Source: Microbacterium sp. EYE_78
Lineage (GTDB): Bacteria > Actinomycetota > Actinomycetes > Actinomycetales > Microbacteriaceae
Assembly (NCBI RefSeq): GCF_023149035.1
Contig: NZ_JAHXMY010000001.1
Coordinates: 1,116,001 to 1,180,000, forward strand
Direction of reading: 5' to 3'
Length of the DNA stretch: 64,000 nt
The position numbers were made by a program, and so were the translations under genes. The notes under the pieces were generated by a model. It did not search any database. It worked only from the letters and a program-made list of their open reading frames with translations, and was not told where the DNA came from. Shown one piece after another: positions 51,842-59,661 of this stretch; the stretch's first letter is position 1; each line of letters begins with the position of its first letter.

Positions 51842-52920
51842 GCGACGGCCTCCTCGGCGATGTCGATCGCGAGGTGCAGGCGCTCGGCCCAGTCGGCGCG
51901 ACCGTGCCGGAACGGCTCGACGGCCCGCTGCAGCGCGGCCGTCGCGGTCCAGCGTGTCACCGCCGATTCGTCGACCGGCAGGTCGTACCCCGACCGCAGC
52001 GGCCCGGTCGACCCGCGCCCCGCGAGCAGCTCGGCGGCGGCGAAGTGCCCGAGGTCACGCTCCGGGTCGCCGTGGCCGGCGCGGTCGAAGTCGATGAACC
52101 GGACGTCCGCGTGGTCGACGAGCACCTGGTCCGCGGTGAAGTCGCCGTGCACGACGGCGCGGCGCACCCCGGCGGGCATCGCCCGCACGCGAGAGGCGAG
52201 CCGCTCGGCGCGCGCCCCGGCTGCCCGGTCGAGCACGCCGATGGCCGCGGCAGCGGTCGCGAGGTCGGCATCGCCGTCGGATGCCTGGCGCACATCGGCC
52301 GCGTCGACAGGAACCGCGTGCAGCCTGGCGAGCTCCCGCCCCGTGGTCACCGCCGCTTCCGGTGACGGAGAGGTGGCGAGGTCGCCCCGCCCCCACCACG
52401 GGGTGCGCTCCACGCCGTCCGACACGGCGGCCCCGGGCAGCACGGCGAGACCGGCGTCCGCGAGCAGGCGGGCGATCGCGCCGCCACCAGCATCCGTCGC
52501 GGCGATCTTCACCACGTCGTTGTCAGTCCGGACGACGAGTCGCCGGTGCGGGTTGTAGCGGAGCACGTGCCCGGCGGGCGCCGACCGTCGCAGCCGCTCC
52601 GCGAGTGCGCGATCGGCGACGAGCGGACCGGCGAGACTGCCCGGCGCCCCCGGCACGGTGGTGACGGAGGCCCCGACCCGCTCGGCTCGCATCCGTGTCT
52701 TCGCGAGCTTGGCGGCGTCGGCGTAGGCGGCGACCCAGCCGTGGGAACCCACGCCATCGCCGTTCGCGGCATCCCGGACCGCGACGACGACGCTCGTACC
52801 CGGCTTGTACCGCACGCGGGTGATCTCGACGCGCCGCCCGAGGGCGTCGGAGAGGCGGCCGGCGTCGAGGACGACGTCGAGCGGCAGCGCGGTGTCGCGG
52901 CGGGCGAGGTCGATGCTCAT
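51838..52920 (-). CDS. Phosphotransferase, APH/choline-kinase fold (first of pair)
   Basis: 360 residues. Seen: RYKPGTSVVVAVRD in the N-terminal lobe, LRYNPHRRLVVRT, RRAVVHGDFTADQVLVDH with the catalytic Asp and DVRFIDFDRAGHGDPERDL with the metal site. Clearly different from its neighbour in sequence although of the same fold. ATG 52920 overlaps the exporter stop (ATGA). Substrate unknown; it may phosphorylate the compound glycosylated by the upstream enzymes. Confidence 0.82.
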   Translation of the reverse strand: MSIDLARRDTALPLDVVLDAGRLSDALGRRVEITRVRYKPGTSVVVAVRDAANGDGVGSHGWVAAYADAAKLAKTRMRAERVGASVTTVPGAPGSLAGPLVADRALAERLRRSAPAGHVLRYNPHRRLVVRTDNDVVKIAATDAGGGAIARLLADAGLAVLPGAAVSDGVERTPWWGRGDLATSPSPEAAVTTGRELARLHAVPVDAADVRQASDGDADLATAAAAIGVLDRAAGARAERLASRVRAMPAGVRRAVVHGDFTADQVLVDHADVRFIDFDRAGHGDPERDLGHFAAAELLAGRGSTGPLRSGYDLPVDESAVTRWTATAALQRAVEPFRHGRADWAERLHLAIDIAEEAVA

Positions 52921-54752
52921 GCGCGGGCCTCCTCGTGCGCGACGGCGCGGCGCGCGGTGCGGAACCACTGCGAGAGCCGCGTGCCGGGGTCTGCCAGCAG
53001 CGCGCTCGGCTCGCCGTCCTCGATGATCCGCCCCGCTTCGAGCCAGAGCACGCGGTCGGCGCCGGTGACCGACGCCGGGTCGTGCGTGATCGTGAGGGTC
53101 GTCCGACCGGCGGTGAGCTCGGCCAGCGAGCGGTGGACGGCATCCTTCGACTCGGGGTCGAGCCCCGTGGTCGCCTCGTCGAGGATGACGATCGGCGCGT
53201 CGCGCAGCATCGCACGCGCGATCGCGATCCGCTGGCGCTGGCCGCCCGACAGCGTGTTGCCACGACCGCCGAGCACCGTGTCGTAGCCCTCCGGGAGCGC
53301 AGCGATGAAGTCGTGCGCGCGCGCACGGCGGGCGGCTGCCTCGACCTCGTCGTCGGTCGCGTCGAGCCGGCCGTGCCGGATGTTCTCGCGGACGGACGTC
53401 GCGAACAGCACCGTCTCCTGCAGGACGACCGACACGGCGCCGCGCACGCTCTCGAGCGTCGCCGCCCGCAGGTCGACGCCGTCGATCGTGACGCGTCCCC
53501 ATGCGGGGTCCATCGACCGGCCGACGAGGGCGGCGAGGGTCGACTTGCCGGCGCCCGACGGACCGAGCAGGCACACCGACTCGCCGGCGCGCAGATCGAG
53601 CGAGAGGCCGCGGAACAGCGGCGCCCCGCGCCCGTCGGCGAGCATGACGTTCTCGAACGAGACGGCACCGGCGGTCGCGTGGAGCGGCTCCGCGTCGGGC
53701 GACTCCCGCACGTCGACCGGGGTGTCGAGCAGATCGGCGACGCGCTCGCCGGATGCGGCGGCGCGGGCGATGCGTCCGGTGTACTTCGCGAGGTCCTTCA
53801 GCGGCCGCATCGCGAGCTTCAGATAGGCGGTGAACACGACGAGGTCGCCGGGCGACATGCGGTTCTGCAGCACCTGCCATCCGCCCCCGATGAGCACGAG
53901 CGCGAGGGCGATGCCGACGATGACGTCGGTGCGACGCTCGAGGGCGGCGGCGAGCCGGCGCGCCTTGACCCCTTCGCGCAGGGCGACGTCGTTGCCGCGG
54001 GCGAAGACCGAGCCCCGCTCGCGCTCGAGGCCGAACGCCTGCACCACGCGGATGGCGTCGAGGGTCTCGGCGGCCGACTCGGCGAGGCGGCCCTCGCCCT
54101 TGCGGGTGGTCCGCGACGCCGCCGTGATCGCCTTGCCCGACCGGCGCGAAAGCAGCCAGTAGACGAGGGCGGATGCCGCGACGATGACCGTCAGCATCGG
54201 GTCGAGCCACAGCATGACGCCTGCGAGGGCGACGAGGGTGATGACGTTGCCGATGAGGGGGAGGCCGGCGCTCACGGCGACCTCCTGCAGGCGCCCGACG
54301 TCGCCGACGAGACGCTGCACGATGTCGCCCGACGGTGCCGTGGAGTGGAAGCGGATCGACAGCGCCTGCAGGTGGTCGAACACCCGCGCCCGCAGCGTCG
54401 TCGCGACGCGCGAGCCGACGAGCGCGAAGGCGACGGTGCTGAGGTACGAGCTGAGGGCGCGCAGGCACACGATGACCAGCAGTGCCGCGCCGCAGGCGAT
54501 GAGCAGTTCCGTCGTCGCGGCGGGGATGCCGGTGGTCGCCGCTCCCGTCGCGCCGAGGCTGACCGCGAGCGAGTCGACGACGACCTTCAGGGGCCAGGGC
54601 TCGAGCACGCGGAACGCGACCTCGAGCAGCAGTACGAGGAGTCCGGCGGTCAGCAGCAGCGCGTGAGGGCGCAGGAACGGTCGGACGGTCGCGAGCGTCC
54701 GGCGGATCGGTCGCTGCTCGGGCGGACGGGTGCGTGCGGTGCGGCGGCTCAT
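52917..54752 (-). CDS. ABC exporter, fused membrane and ATPase domains
   Basis: 611 residues: six membrane spans (about 25-330) then an ATPase domain with Walker A GPSGAGKST, signature NTLSGGQRQRIAIARAML, Walker B APIVILDEATTGLDP and switch TITHDPAS. A full half-transporter that works as a homodimer, of the lipid/glycolipid/peptide exporter group (MsbA/LmrA-like). Overlaps of 4 bases on both sides. It probably exports the product of the three glycosyltransferases. Confidence 0.92.
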   Translation of the reverse strand: MSRRTARTRPPEQRPIRRTLATVRPFLRPHALLLTAGLLVLLLEVAFRVLEPWPLKVVVDSLAVSLGATGAATTGIPAATTELLIACGAALLVIVCLRALSSYLSTVAFALVGSRVATTLRARVFDHLQALSIRFHSTAPSGDIVQRLVGDVGRLQEVAVSAGLPLIGNVITLVALAGVMLWLDPMLTVIVAASALVYWLLSRRSGKAITAASRTTRKGEGRLAESAAETLDAIRVVQAFGLERERGSVFARGNDVALREGVKARRLAAALERRTDVIVGIALALVLIGGGWQVLQNRMSPGDLVVFTAYLKLAMRPLKDLAKYTGRIARAAASGERVADLLDTPVDVRESPDAEPLHATAGAVSFENVMLADGRGAPLFRGLSLDLRAGESVCLLGPSGAGKSTLAALVGRSMDPAWGRVTIDGVDLRAATLESVRGAVSVVLQETVLFATSVRENIRHGRLDATDDEVEAAARRARAHDFIAALPEGYDTVLGGRGNTLSGGQRQRIAIARAMLRDAPIVILDEATTGLDPESKDAVHRSLAELTAGRTTLTITHDPASVTGADRVLWLEAGRIIEDGEPSALLADPGTRLSQWFRTARRAVAHEEARA

Positions 54753-55879
54753 GCGTAGACCTCCCTGCGAGCGGCGTCGGCGGCCTCGAGGATGCGCGCG
54801 AGCACGCGATTCCAGTCGTGGCGGGCGACGGCATCCGCCCTCGCCGCCGCTCCCATCCGCAGCCGCAGCGCGGGGTCGTCGGCCAGACGGGCGAGGGCGT
54901 CCGCCAGCGCGGTCGCCGAGCCGGGCTCGACGAGCAGGCCGGTCACGCCGTCGTCGAGGATGTCGGGGACCTGCCCGACGGCCGATGCGACGACGGGCAG
55001 GCCGGCCGCAAGGTATTCGTAGACCTTGAGCGGCGAGAAGTAGCCCGCGCCGGCGGGATAGGGCGCGACGCCCACGTCGAGCCCGGCGACGAGGGCCGGG
55101 ATGTGCTCGGGCAGGACTGCGCCGGCCCACTCGACCTCGATGCCGCGATCGGCGGCGCGCTGTCGCAGCGCGGGGCCCTCGGGACCGTCGCCGATGAGGG
55201 TGAGCGTCGCCCGTTCGCCGAGGGAAGCGACAGCGTCGATCACGACCTCCACGCCGTGCCACGGCTTGAGCGTGCCGACGAAGCCGACGCGGAGCGGCCC
55301 GTCGGGGCTCGGCGCGGAGGGGCGGATGCGGTCGGTGTTCACGCCGTTGGGGGAGACCATCGCGCGCGGCGCGCCGTGCGCGGTGGCCCACTCGGCGACG
55401 GGTGCAGAGACGCAGGCGACGACGTCGGCGGTCGCGAGCGCGTCGTGCGCGGCGGCCAGCGCCTCGACCTCGTCGACGAGCACGCGGTGCTCGCGCTGCT
55501 CCTCGATGAGCGGCGCGTTCCCCTCGAGGATGAACGTCGCCCCGGTCGTCGCGGCGGCGGTCGCCCCGCCGCGGCTGAAGAGCGAGAACCGTTCGTAGAC
55601 GAGATCGCAGCCGTCGGCGACGATGCGCGCGGCGAGCTCCCGGGAAGCCGCGGCGATGTTCCGCTCGCGCTCGGCGGGGTCGCCCTTGCCGACGCGGACT
55701 TCCACGACGCGGACCGACGCGAGGTCGGCGGGGACGTGCTCGCCCCGCCGCGTGCAGTAGATCGTGACCTCGTCGCCGCGGGCGAGGAAGGAGCGGACGA
55801 TCTCCTGGACGTGGACGGATGAGCCCTTCGTGCCGAAGACCGGGACGCCCGGGTCGACGCAGAGATAGGCGATGCGCAT
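54749..55879 (-). CDS. Glycosyltransferase family 4 (second)
   Basis: 376 residues, GT-B fold. N-terminal acceptor domain (RIAYLCVDPGVPVFGTKGSSVHV, VYERFSLFSRGG) and C-terminal donor domain (VGFVGTLKPWHGVEVVIDAV, DVGVAPYPAGAGYFSPLKVYEYLAAGLPVVAS with the E-x7-E Glu). Transfers a sugar from a nucleotide donor with retention. ATG 55879 overlaps the stop of the upstream glycosyltransferase by one base (TGATG). Confidence 0.9.
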   Translation of the reverse strand: MRIAYLCVDPGVPVFGTKGSSVHVQEIVRSFLARGDEVTIYCTRRGEHVPADLASVRVVEVRVGKGDPAERERNIAAASRELAARIVADGCDLVYERFSLFSRGGATAAATTGATFILEGNAPLIEEQREHRVLVDEVEALAAAHDALATADVVACVSAPVAEWATAHGAPRAMVSPNGVNTDRIRPSAPSPDGPLRVGFVGTLKPWHGVEVVIDAVASLGERATLTLIGDGPEGPALRQRAADRGIEVEWAGAVLPEHIPALVAGLDVGVAPYPAGAGYFSPLKVYEYLAAGLPVVASAVGQVPDILDDGVTGLLVEPGSATALADALARLADDPALRLRMGAAARADAVARHDWNRVLARILEAADAARREVYA

Positions 55880-57117
55880 CACGCCACCTCCTCGAGCAGG
55901 CGGGGCCGAGCGGCCTCGGCGGTCAGGCGCGCGAGCTCCGCGGCCTGTCGCCGGGAGTCGAAGCGTTCCTCGACGAGGAGGCGGGCGCGTGCGGCGAGGG
56001 CCGCGGCATCCGTCGTCCCGTCGGCGATGCCGCGCAGGGCGCTCACGAGGTCGTCCACCGACCCGGCGCGGCACAGGACGCCGGTCTCGCCGTCGCGCAC
56101 GATCTCAGGGATGCCGGTGACGTCGGTGGAGATGCACGGGATGCCGGTGGCCATCGCCTCGAGCAGCACGGTCGGCAGGCCGTCGGCGTTGCCGTCGGCG
56201 GAGACCACGCACGGGGCGGCGAAGACATCGGATGCGGCGAGCAGTCGCGCGAGGTCGTGCTGCGGGAGGGGGCCGAGCAAGGCGACGCTGTCGGTCAGGC
56301 CCGCGGCGTCGATCTGCGCGGCGAGCTGATCGCGCAGCTCGCCCGTGCCGGCGAGGTCGACCGTCACGTCGATGCCGTCAGCGGTCAGCTTGGCGACGGC
56401 CTCGACGAGCACCGCGAACCCCTTCTTCTCGACGAGGCGGCCGACGGCCGCGATCCGCAGCGGCCCGCGCCGCGCCGGGCGGGGCACGAAGGGGAAGCGG
56501 TCGAGCTCGAGCCCGTTGTACAGCCGGTGCGTGCGCTCGCCGCCGGGGATGGTCCCGCGGACGAAGTCCAGATTGAAGTCGCTGACGGTGACGGCGAAGG
56601 CCGAGTCCGCGAACTTGCGCGACAGGTCGGCGTGGTCGACGGCCTCGTGGAAGAGGTCCTTCGCATGCGCCGTGAAGGAGTAAGGGATGCCGGTGAGCCG
56701 CGACGCGAGCCGGGCGACCGTGGTCGCGACCGAGGCGAAGTGGGCGTGCAGGTGCGTGATGCCCTCGCGCCGCGCCGCGGCCGCGAGGAGGATCGCCTGC
56801 ACGGCGTCGTCGACGTCGGCTGCGAGCAGGTCGCCGAGGTGACGGGCGATGGCTCGCCCGAGGACCGGGTCGGCCGCGGCATCCTGGATCGCGGCCCACA
56901 GCGCCGACGGCTTCGCCGGCCGCGCGAGGTGGAAGACCGGCGCCTGCACGCGGGCGAGCTCGGGGTGGAAGCGGGTGTCGTCGGTGGGTCGCAGGGCAAA
57001 CACGGCGAGGTCCTCACCCCGCGCTTCGCGCGCGAGGATCTCTGTCACGACGAACGTCTCGGAGAAGCGCGGGTACACCTTCACGACGTACCCGATCCGG
57101 GGGGTCTCAGACCGCAT
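55879..57117 (-). CDS. Glycosyltransferase family 4 (first), WcaL/AmsK-like
   Basis: 412 residues, GT-B fold. N-terminal GYVVKVYPRFSETFVVTEIL and HLHAHFASVATTVARLAS are typical of the exopolysaccharide (colanic/amylovoran) GT4 group; donor domain RIAAVGRLVEKKGFAVLV and DGLPTVLLEAMATGIPCIST. It presumably adds a hexose to the growing product. Overlaps the upstream gene by 11 bases. Confidence 0.9.
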   Translation of the reverse strand: MRSETPRIGYVVKVYPRFSETFVVTEILAREARGEDLAVFALRPTDDTRFHPELARVQAPVFHLARPAKPSALWAAIQDAAADPVLGRAIARHLGDLLAADVDDAVQAILLAAAARREGITHLHAHFASVATTVARLASRLTGIPYSFTAHAKDLFHEAVDHADLSRKFADSAFAVTVSDFNLDFVRGTIPGGERTHRLYNGLELDRFPFVPRPARRGPLRIAAVGRLVEKKGFAVLVEAVAKLTADGIDVTVDLAGTGELRDQLAAQIDAAGLTDSVALLGPLPQHDLARLLAASDVFAAPCVVSADGNADGLPTVLLEAMATGIPCISTDVTGIPEIVRDGETGVLCRAGSVDDLVSALRGIADGTTDAAALAARARLLVEERFDSRRQAAELARLTAEAARPRLLEEVA

Positions 57118-58288
57118 GCTCCGTCAGCTCCTTCCTGCTGCGCGCCGCGGCGACGAGGTCCGCGGCGTGGTCTGCGACGACCGTCAGGCCGTCGAGGTCG
57201 ATGCCCTCGCGCACCACGCGGGTGCCGACGGCGCGGGCGAAGAACGCCGACAGGGCCTCGGGGGTGGCCGCGGCGGCGGGCAGGGTCTCCACGGCGCCGA
57301 GCGAGGCGAGGGCCGTGGCGCGCAGGGGCTGCTCGACGCGGCGGTTGTCGCGCGGCACGATGAGCGCCGGCGTCTCGGTGCTCATGATCTCGGCGACGGC
57401 GTTGTAGCCGCCCATGCTCACGACGGCCGACGCGCGGCGGATGAGGGCGAGCGCGTCGGGCACCGACCGCGTCACCGTGGTGAGCGGACCGGCGGCGGCG
57501 CGGATCGCGCGGCGGTGGTCGTCGGGCATCTCGGGTCCGGTGACGATGACGTGGCGGATGCCGCTCGGCACCGCCGCGCGGGCGGCCGCCGCGGCGATCG
57601 CTCCGCCGTCCGACCCGCCGCCCACGGTTGTCAGTACGAAGGGCTCGTCGGCCACGGGGTGACCGCGGCCCGGCCGGCCGTGGCTGAGGTAGCCGGTGTG
57701 CCGCACCAGGGGCGCCAGGCCCGCGGGGAGCTCGCCGGTCCGCGTCAGGTCGTGCACGCGGGGGTCGCCGTAGACCCAGATCTCGTCGAAGGCCCGGCGC
57801 ACGGCATCCGCCCCGCCGATCGCCGCCCACTCGGCGCGCGTCGCGGACGGCTCGTCGAGGACGTCGCGGAGCCCGAGGACGGTCGTGCACGACGGGCGGT
57901 TGCGGCGGAGCCAGCGCAGCGTCGCGTCGAGTTCGCGCTCGACGCCGAAGGGATGCCGGTCGACGACGAACAAGTCGGGTCGGAAGGCCGCCATGGCCGC
58001 CTCGACGCTGCCGCCGCGGACCGCGGTCACCCGCTGCAGGCCCGCGGTCAGGTGTTGGGCCGAATAGCCCTTCGGGCCCGTGGTGATGCTCGGGAGGATG
58101 AGCCAGTCCCACCCCGGCGGGGTCGGGAACGAGGTGGCTGCGGACTGGCCGCTGATGAGGAGCCCGGTCACCTCCTCGCCGACGAGCGCGGGCAGTCGCG
58201 AGGTCAGAGCGTGCGCGATGGCGAGGTTCCTCCGGACGTGGCCGAGGCCGACGGAGTCGTGCGAGTAGAGCGCGATGCGGATGACCAT
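57107..58288 (-). CDS. Glycosyltransferase, MurG-like (first gene of operon)
   Basis: 393 residues, GT-B fold of the MurG/GT28-like type. Seen: IALYSHDSVGLGHVRRNLAIAHAL at the start, LFVVDRHPFGVERE, VLTTVGGGSDGGAIA, and VVSMGGYNAVAEIMSTETPALIVPRDNRRVEQPLRA in the donor half (diphosphate-binding Gly/Glu/Gln pattern). It could transfer a sugar from UDP- or GDP-sugar to a starter. Start follows TCGGAGG. The leader upstream contains the hairpin at 58307-58339. Confidence 0.85.
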   Translation of the reverse strand: MVIRIALYSHDSVGLGHVRRNLAIAHALTSRLPALVGEEVTGLLISGQSAATSFPTPPGWDWLILPSITTGPKGYSAQHLTAGLQRVTAVRGGSVEAAMAAFRPDLFVVDRHPFGVERELDATLRWLRRNRPSCTTVLGLRDVLDEPSATRAEWAAIGGADAVRRAFDEIWVYGDPRVHDLTRTGELPAGLAPLVRHTGYLSHGRPGRGHPVADEPFVLTTVGGGSDGGAIAAAAARAAVPSGIRHVIVTGPEMPDDHRRAIRAAAGPLTTVTRSVPDALALIRRASAVVSMGGYNAVAEIMSTETPALIVPRDNRRVEQPLRATALASLGAVETLPAAAATPEALSAFFARAVGTRVVREGIDLDGLTVVADHAADLVAAARSRKELTEHAV

Positions 58289-58306
58289 GGCGGAGCCTCC
58301 GAGGGG

Positions 58307-58339
58307 CCGTGGAGTGAACGGGGGATGATCACTCCACGG
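58307..58339 (-). promoter_or_regulatory. Perfect hairpin in the leader of the glycosyltransferase operon
   Basis: 11-bp perfect inverted arms CCGTGGAGTGA (58307-58317) and TCACTCCACGG (58329-58339) with an 11-nt spacer. It ends about 19 bases before the ATG and just before the ribosome binding site. May be an operator for a dimeric repressor, a terminator of the upstream fucU transcript, or an RNA attenuator. No poly-U follows. Confidence 0.5.
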
Positions 58340-58422
58340 TCGTCGCCGGCTCTAAGGCGCATGTGAGGCGTGTGTGAGAAGGCGCTTACCTGTGGTTTCG
58401 CCTCCCGCGCGTCACGTCCGGT

Positions 58423-58857
58423 TCAGTCCGGAAAGACGACACCCTTCTGCAGGATGAAGCAGCCCCACGGCTGCTCCTCGAGGGTGTGGACGACGGCGAA
58501 GACGTCGCGGGCACGCTCGTAGAAGTCGAGGCGCGGCACGACCTCCCAGTCGAGCGGGCGGGGGTGCTCGCGGCGGGCGACCTCGAGGACGGCGTCCTGC
58601 TCAGCGGTGGTGCGGGCGGGGTCGTCGTCCACCTCCATCCGCGCGAGCGGCGCGTCGACGAACTCGTCGAGCGGGAAGACGCCGAGGATCGCGTCGATCG
58701 CCCGGACGACGCCGACCGGTCCGAGGCGTACGACGGGGCGCCCGGTTGCGGCGGCGGGGAAGTTTCGGTCGACCAGCAGCAGTTGGTCGCCGTGCCCCAT
58801 GTCGTCGAGGATCCGCAGGAGCTCGCCGTTCAGCAGTGGGTCGATGCCCTTGAGCAT
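58423..58857 (-). CDS. RbsD/FucU family sugar mutarotase
   Basis: 144 residues. MLKGIDPLLNGELL and DDMGHGDQLLLVDRNFPA with the catalytic His H22; later LDWEVVPRLDFYERARDVFAVV and the terminal QKGVVFPD. Length and ending fit FucU (L-fucose mutarotase) more than RbsD (pyranase), but the kinase and importer nearby look ribose-like, so the sugar is open. Divergent from the DUF2291/ABC operon, sharing a regulatory gap. Confidence 0.87.
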   Translation of the reverse strand: MLKGIDPLLNGELLRILDDMGHGDQLLLVDRNFPAAATGRPVVRLGPVGVVRAIDAILGVFPLDEFVDAPLARMEVDDDPARTTAEQDAVLEVARREHPRPLDWEVVPRLDFYERARDVFAVVHTLEEQPWGCFILQKGVVFPD

Positions 58858-58950
58858 GATGTTCCTTTCGTCGTCGGTGACGATTCGGCCGCATCGCGCT
58901 GGAACGTCTTGTGCGAATTCGGGCGGGCCGTTAGTGTCGAGCTTAATTGG

Positions 58951-58962
58951 TCAACCGGTTCG
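58951..58962. promoter_or_regulatory. Probable LacI-family operator of the DUF2291/ABC sugar locus
   Basis: TCAACCGGTTCG with a perfect AACCGGTT core (58953-58960), in the 153-base gap between fucU/rbsD and the DUF2291 gene. A second, imperfect palindrome GGTTTCCGGAACC follows at about 58972-58984. No regulator gene for this locus lies in the window. Confidence 0.45.
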
Positions 58963-59010
58963 CCGAAAGAGCGGTTTCCGGAACCAGCCCGAAGTGCAAA
59001 GGAGCCCTCG

Positions 59011-59661
59011 ATGCATGCTGCGCCCGCCCGGCGTCGCCTCTTCCGCCCCGCGATCGTCTGGTCGGTGCTGGCGCTCGTCGTGCTCGTCGCCGGCGGCCTG
59101 ACGACGACCTTCGTCTCGACCGAAGAGGACAGCGCCGCCGCATCGGAGACGACATTCGACCCGGCGCACTATGCCGATGAGCGGTTCGACGACGAGATCG
59201 TCCCGCAGATCGAAGACGAGGCGGTGCCGCTCGCGACCCTCCTCACCGACCTCGACGGCGGTGCCGACCAGGCCGACTTCGGCAACGCGCCCGGCGAGGG
59301 GAGCTCCTTCAGCTTCCCGGTGTCGTTCTCCGGCGTCGCCGGCGCCCCGAACGGCTCGATCCTCCCGGTCACCGTCGAGGGCGTCTCGTCCGACGTCACG
59401 GTGCAGGTCCAGATCGGCCCGGCCCTCAACGGAACAGCCCTGCGCGACGTCACGGGCACCGTGTCGTTCAACGAGTTCACCAACCAGCTCGAGTTCCAAG
59501 AGGTGGCGACCGAGTTCAACAACCGGGTGCGCGACGGCATCCTCGCCGATGTCGACCCGGCATCCCTCGAGGGCGCGACGATCGAGGTCGTCGGCGCCTT
59601 CACCCGCGTGAACCCGGCGCTGGTGTCGGTGGTGCCCGTCTCGTTCGAGGTCGCGCCGTGA
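59011..59661 (+). CDS. DUF2291 family protein
   Basis: 216 residues. One N-terminal membrane anchor (AIVWSVLALVVLVAGGLTTTF), then an extracytoplasmic domain (HYADERFDDEIVPQIEDEA, FSFPVSFSGVAG, LRDVTGTVSFNEFTNQLEFQEVATEFNNRV). DUF2291 proteins are found with ribose-type sugar ABC importers, apparently as an extra outer-face component; their activity is not established. ATG 59011 follows AAAGGAG. The ATPase gene starts within its stop codon (GTGA). Confidence 0.85.
   Translation: MHAAPARRRLFRPAIVWSVLALVVLVAGGLTTTFVSTEEDSAAASETTFDPAHYADERFDDEIVPQIEDEAVPLATLLTDLDGGADQADFGNAPGEGSSFSFPVSFSGVAGAPNGSILPVTVEGVSSDVTVQVQIGPALNGTALRDVTGTVSFNEFTNQLEFQEVATEFNNRVRDGILADVDPASLEGATIEVVGAFTRVNPALVSVVPVSFEVAP

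Noticed and set aside
50819..52920. Aminoglycoside resistance genes
   Set aside because: The two APH-fold proteins belong to an operon with glycosyltransferases and an exporter; the fold is shared by many small-molecule kinases and nothing specifies drugs.
53000..54760. Plus-strand open frame opposite the ABC exporter
   Set aside because: No motif; the minus-strand exporter has all ATPase motifs in order.
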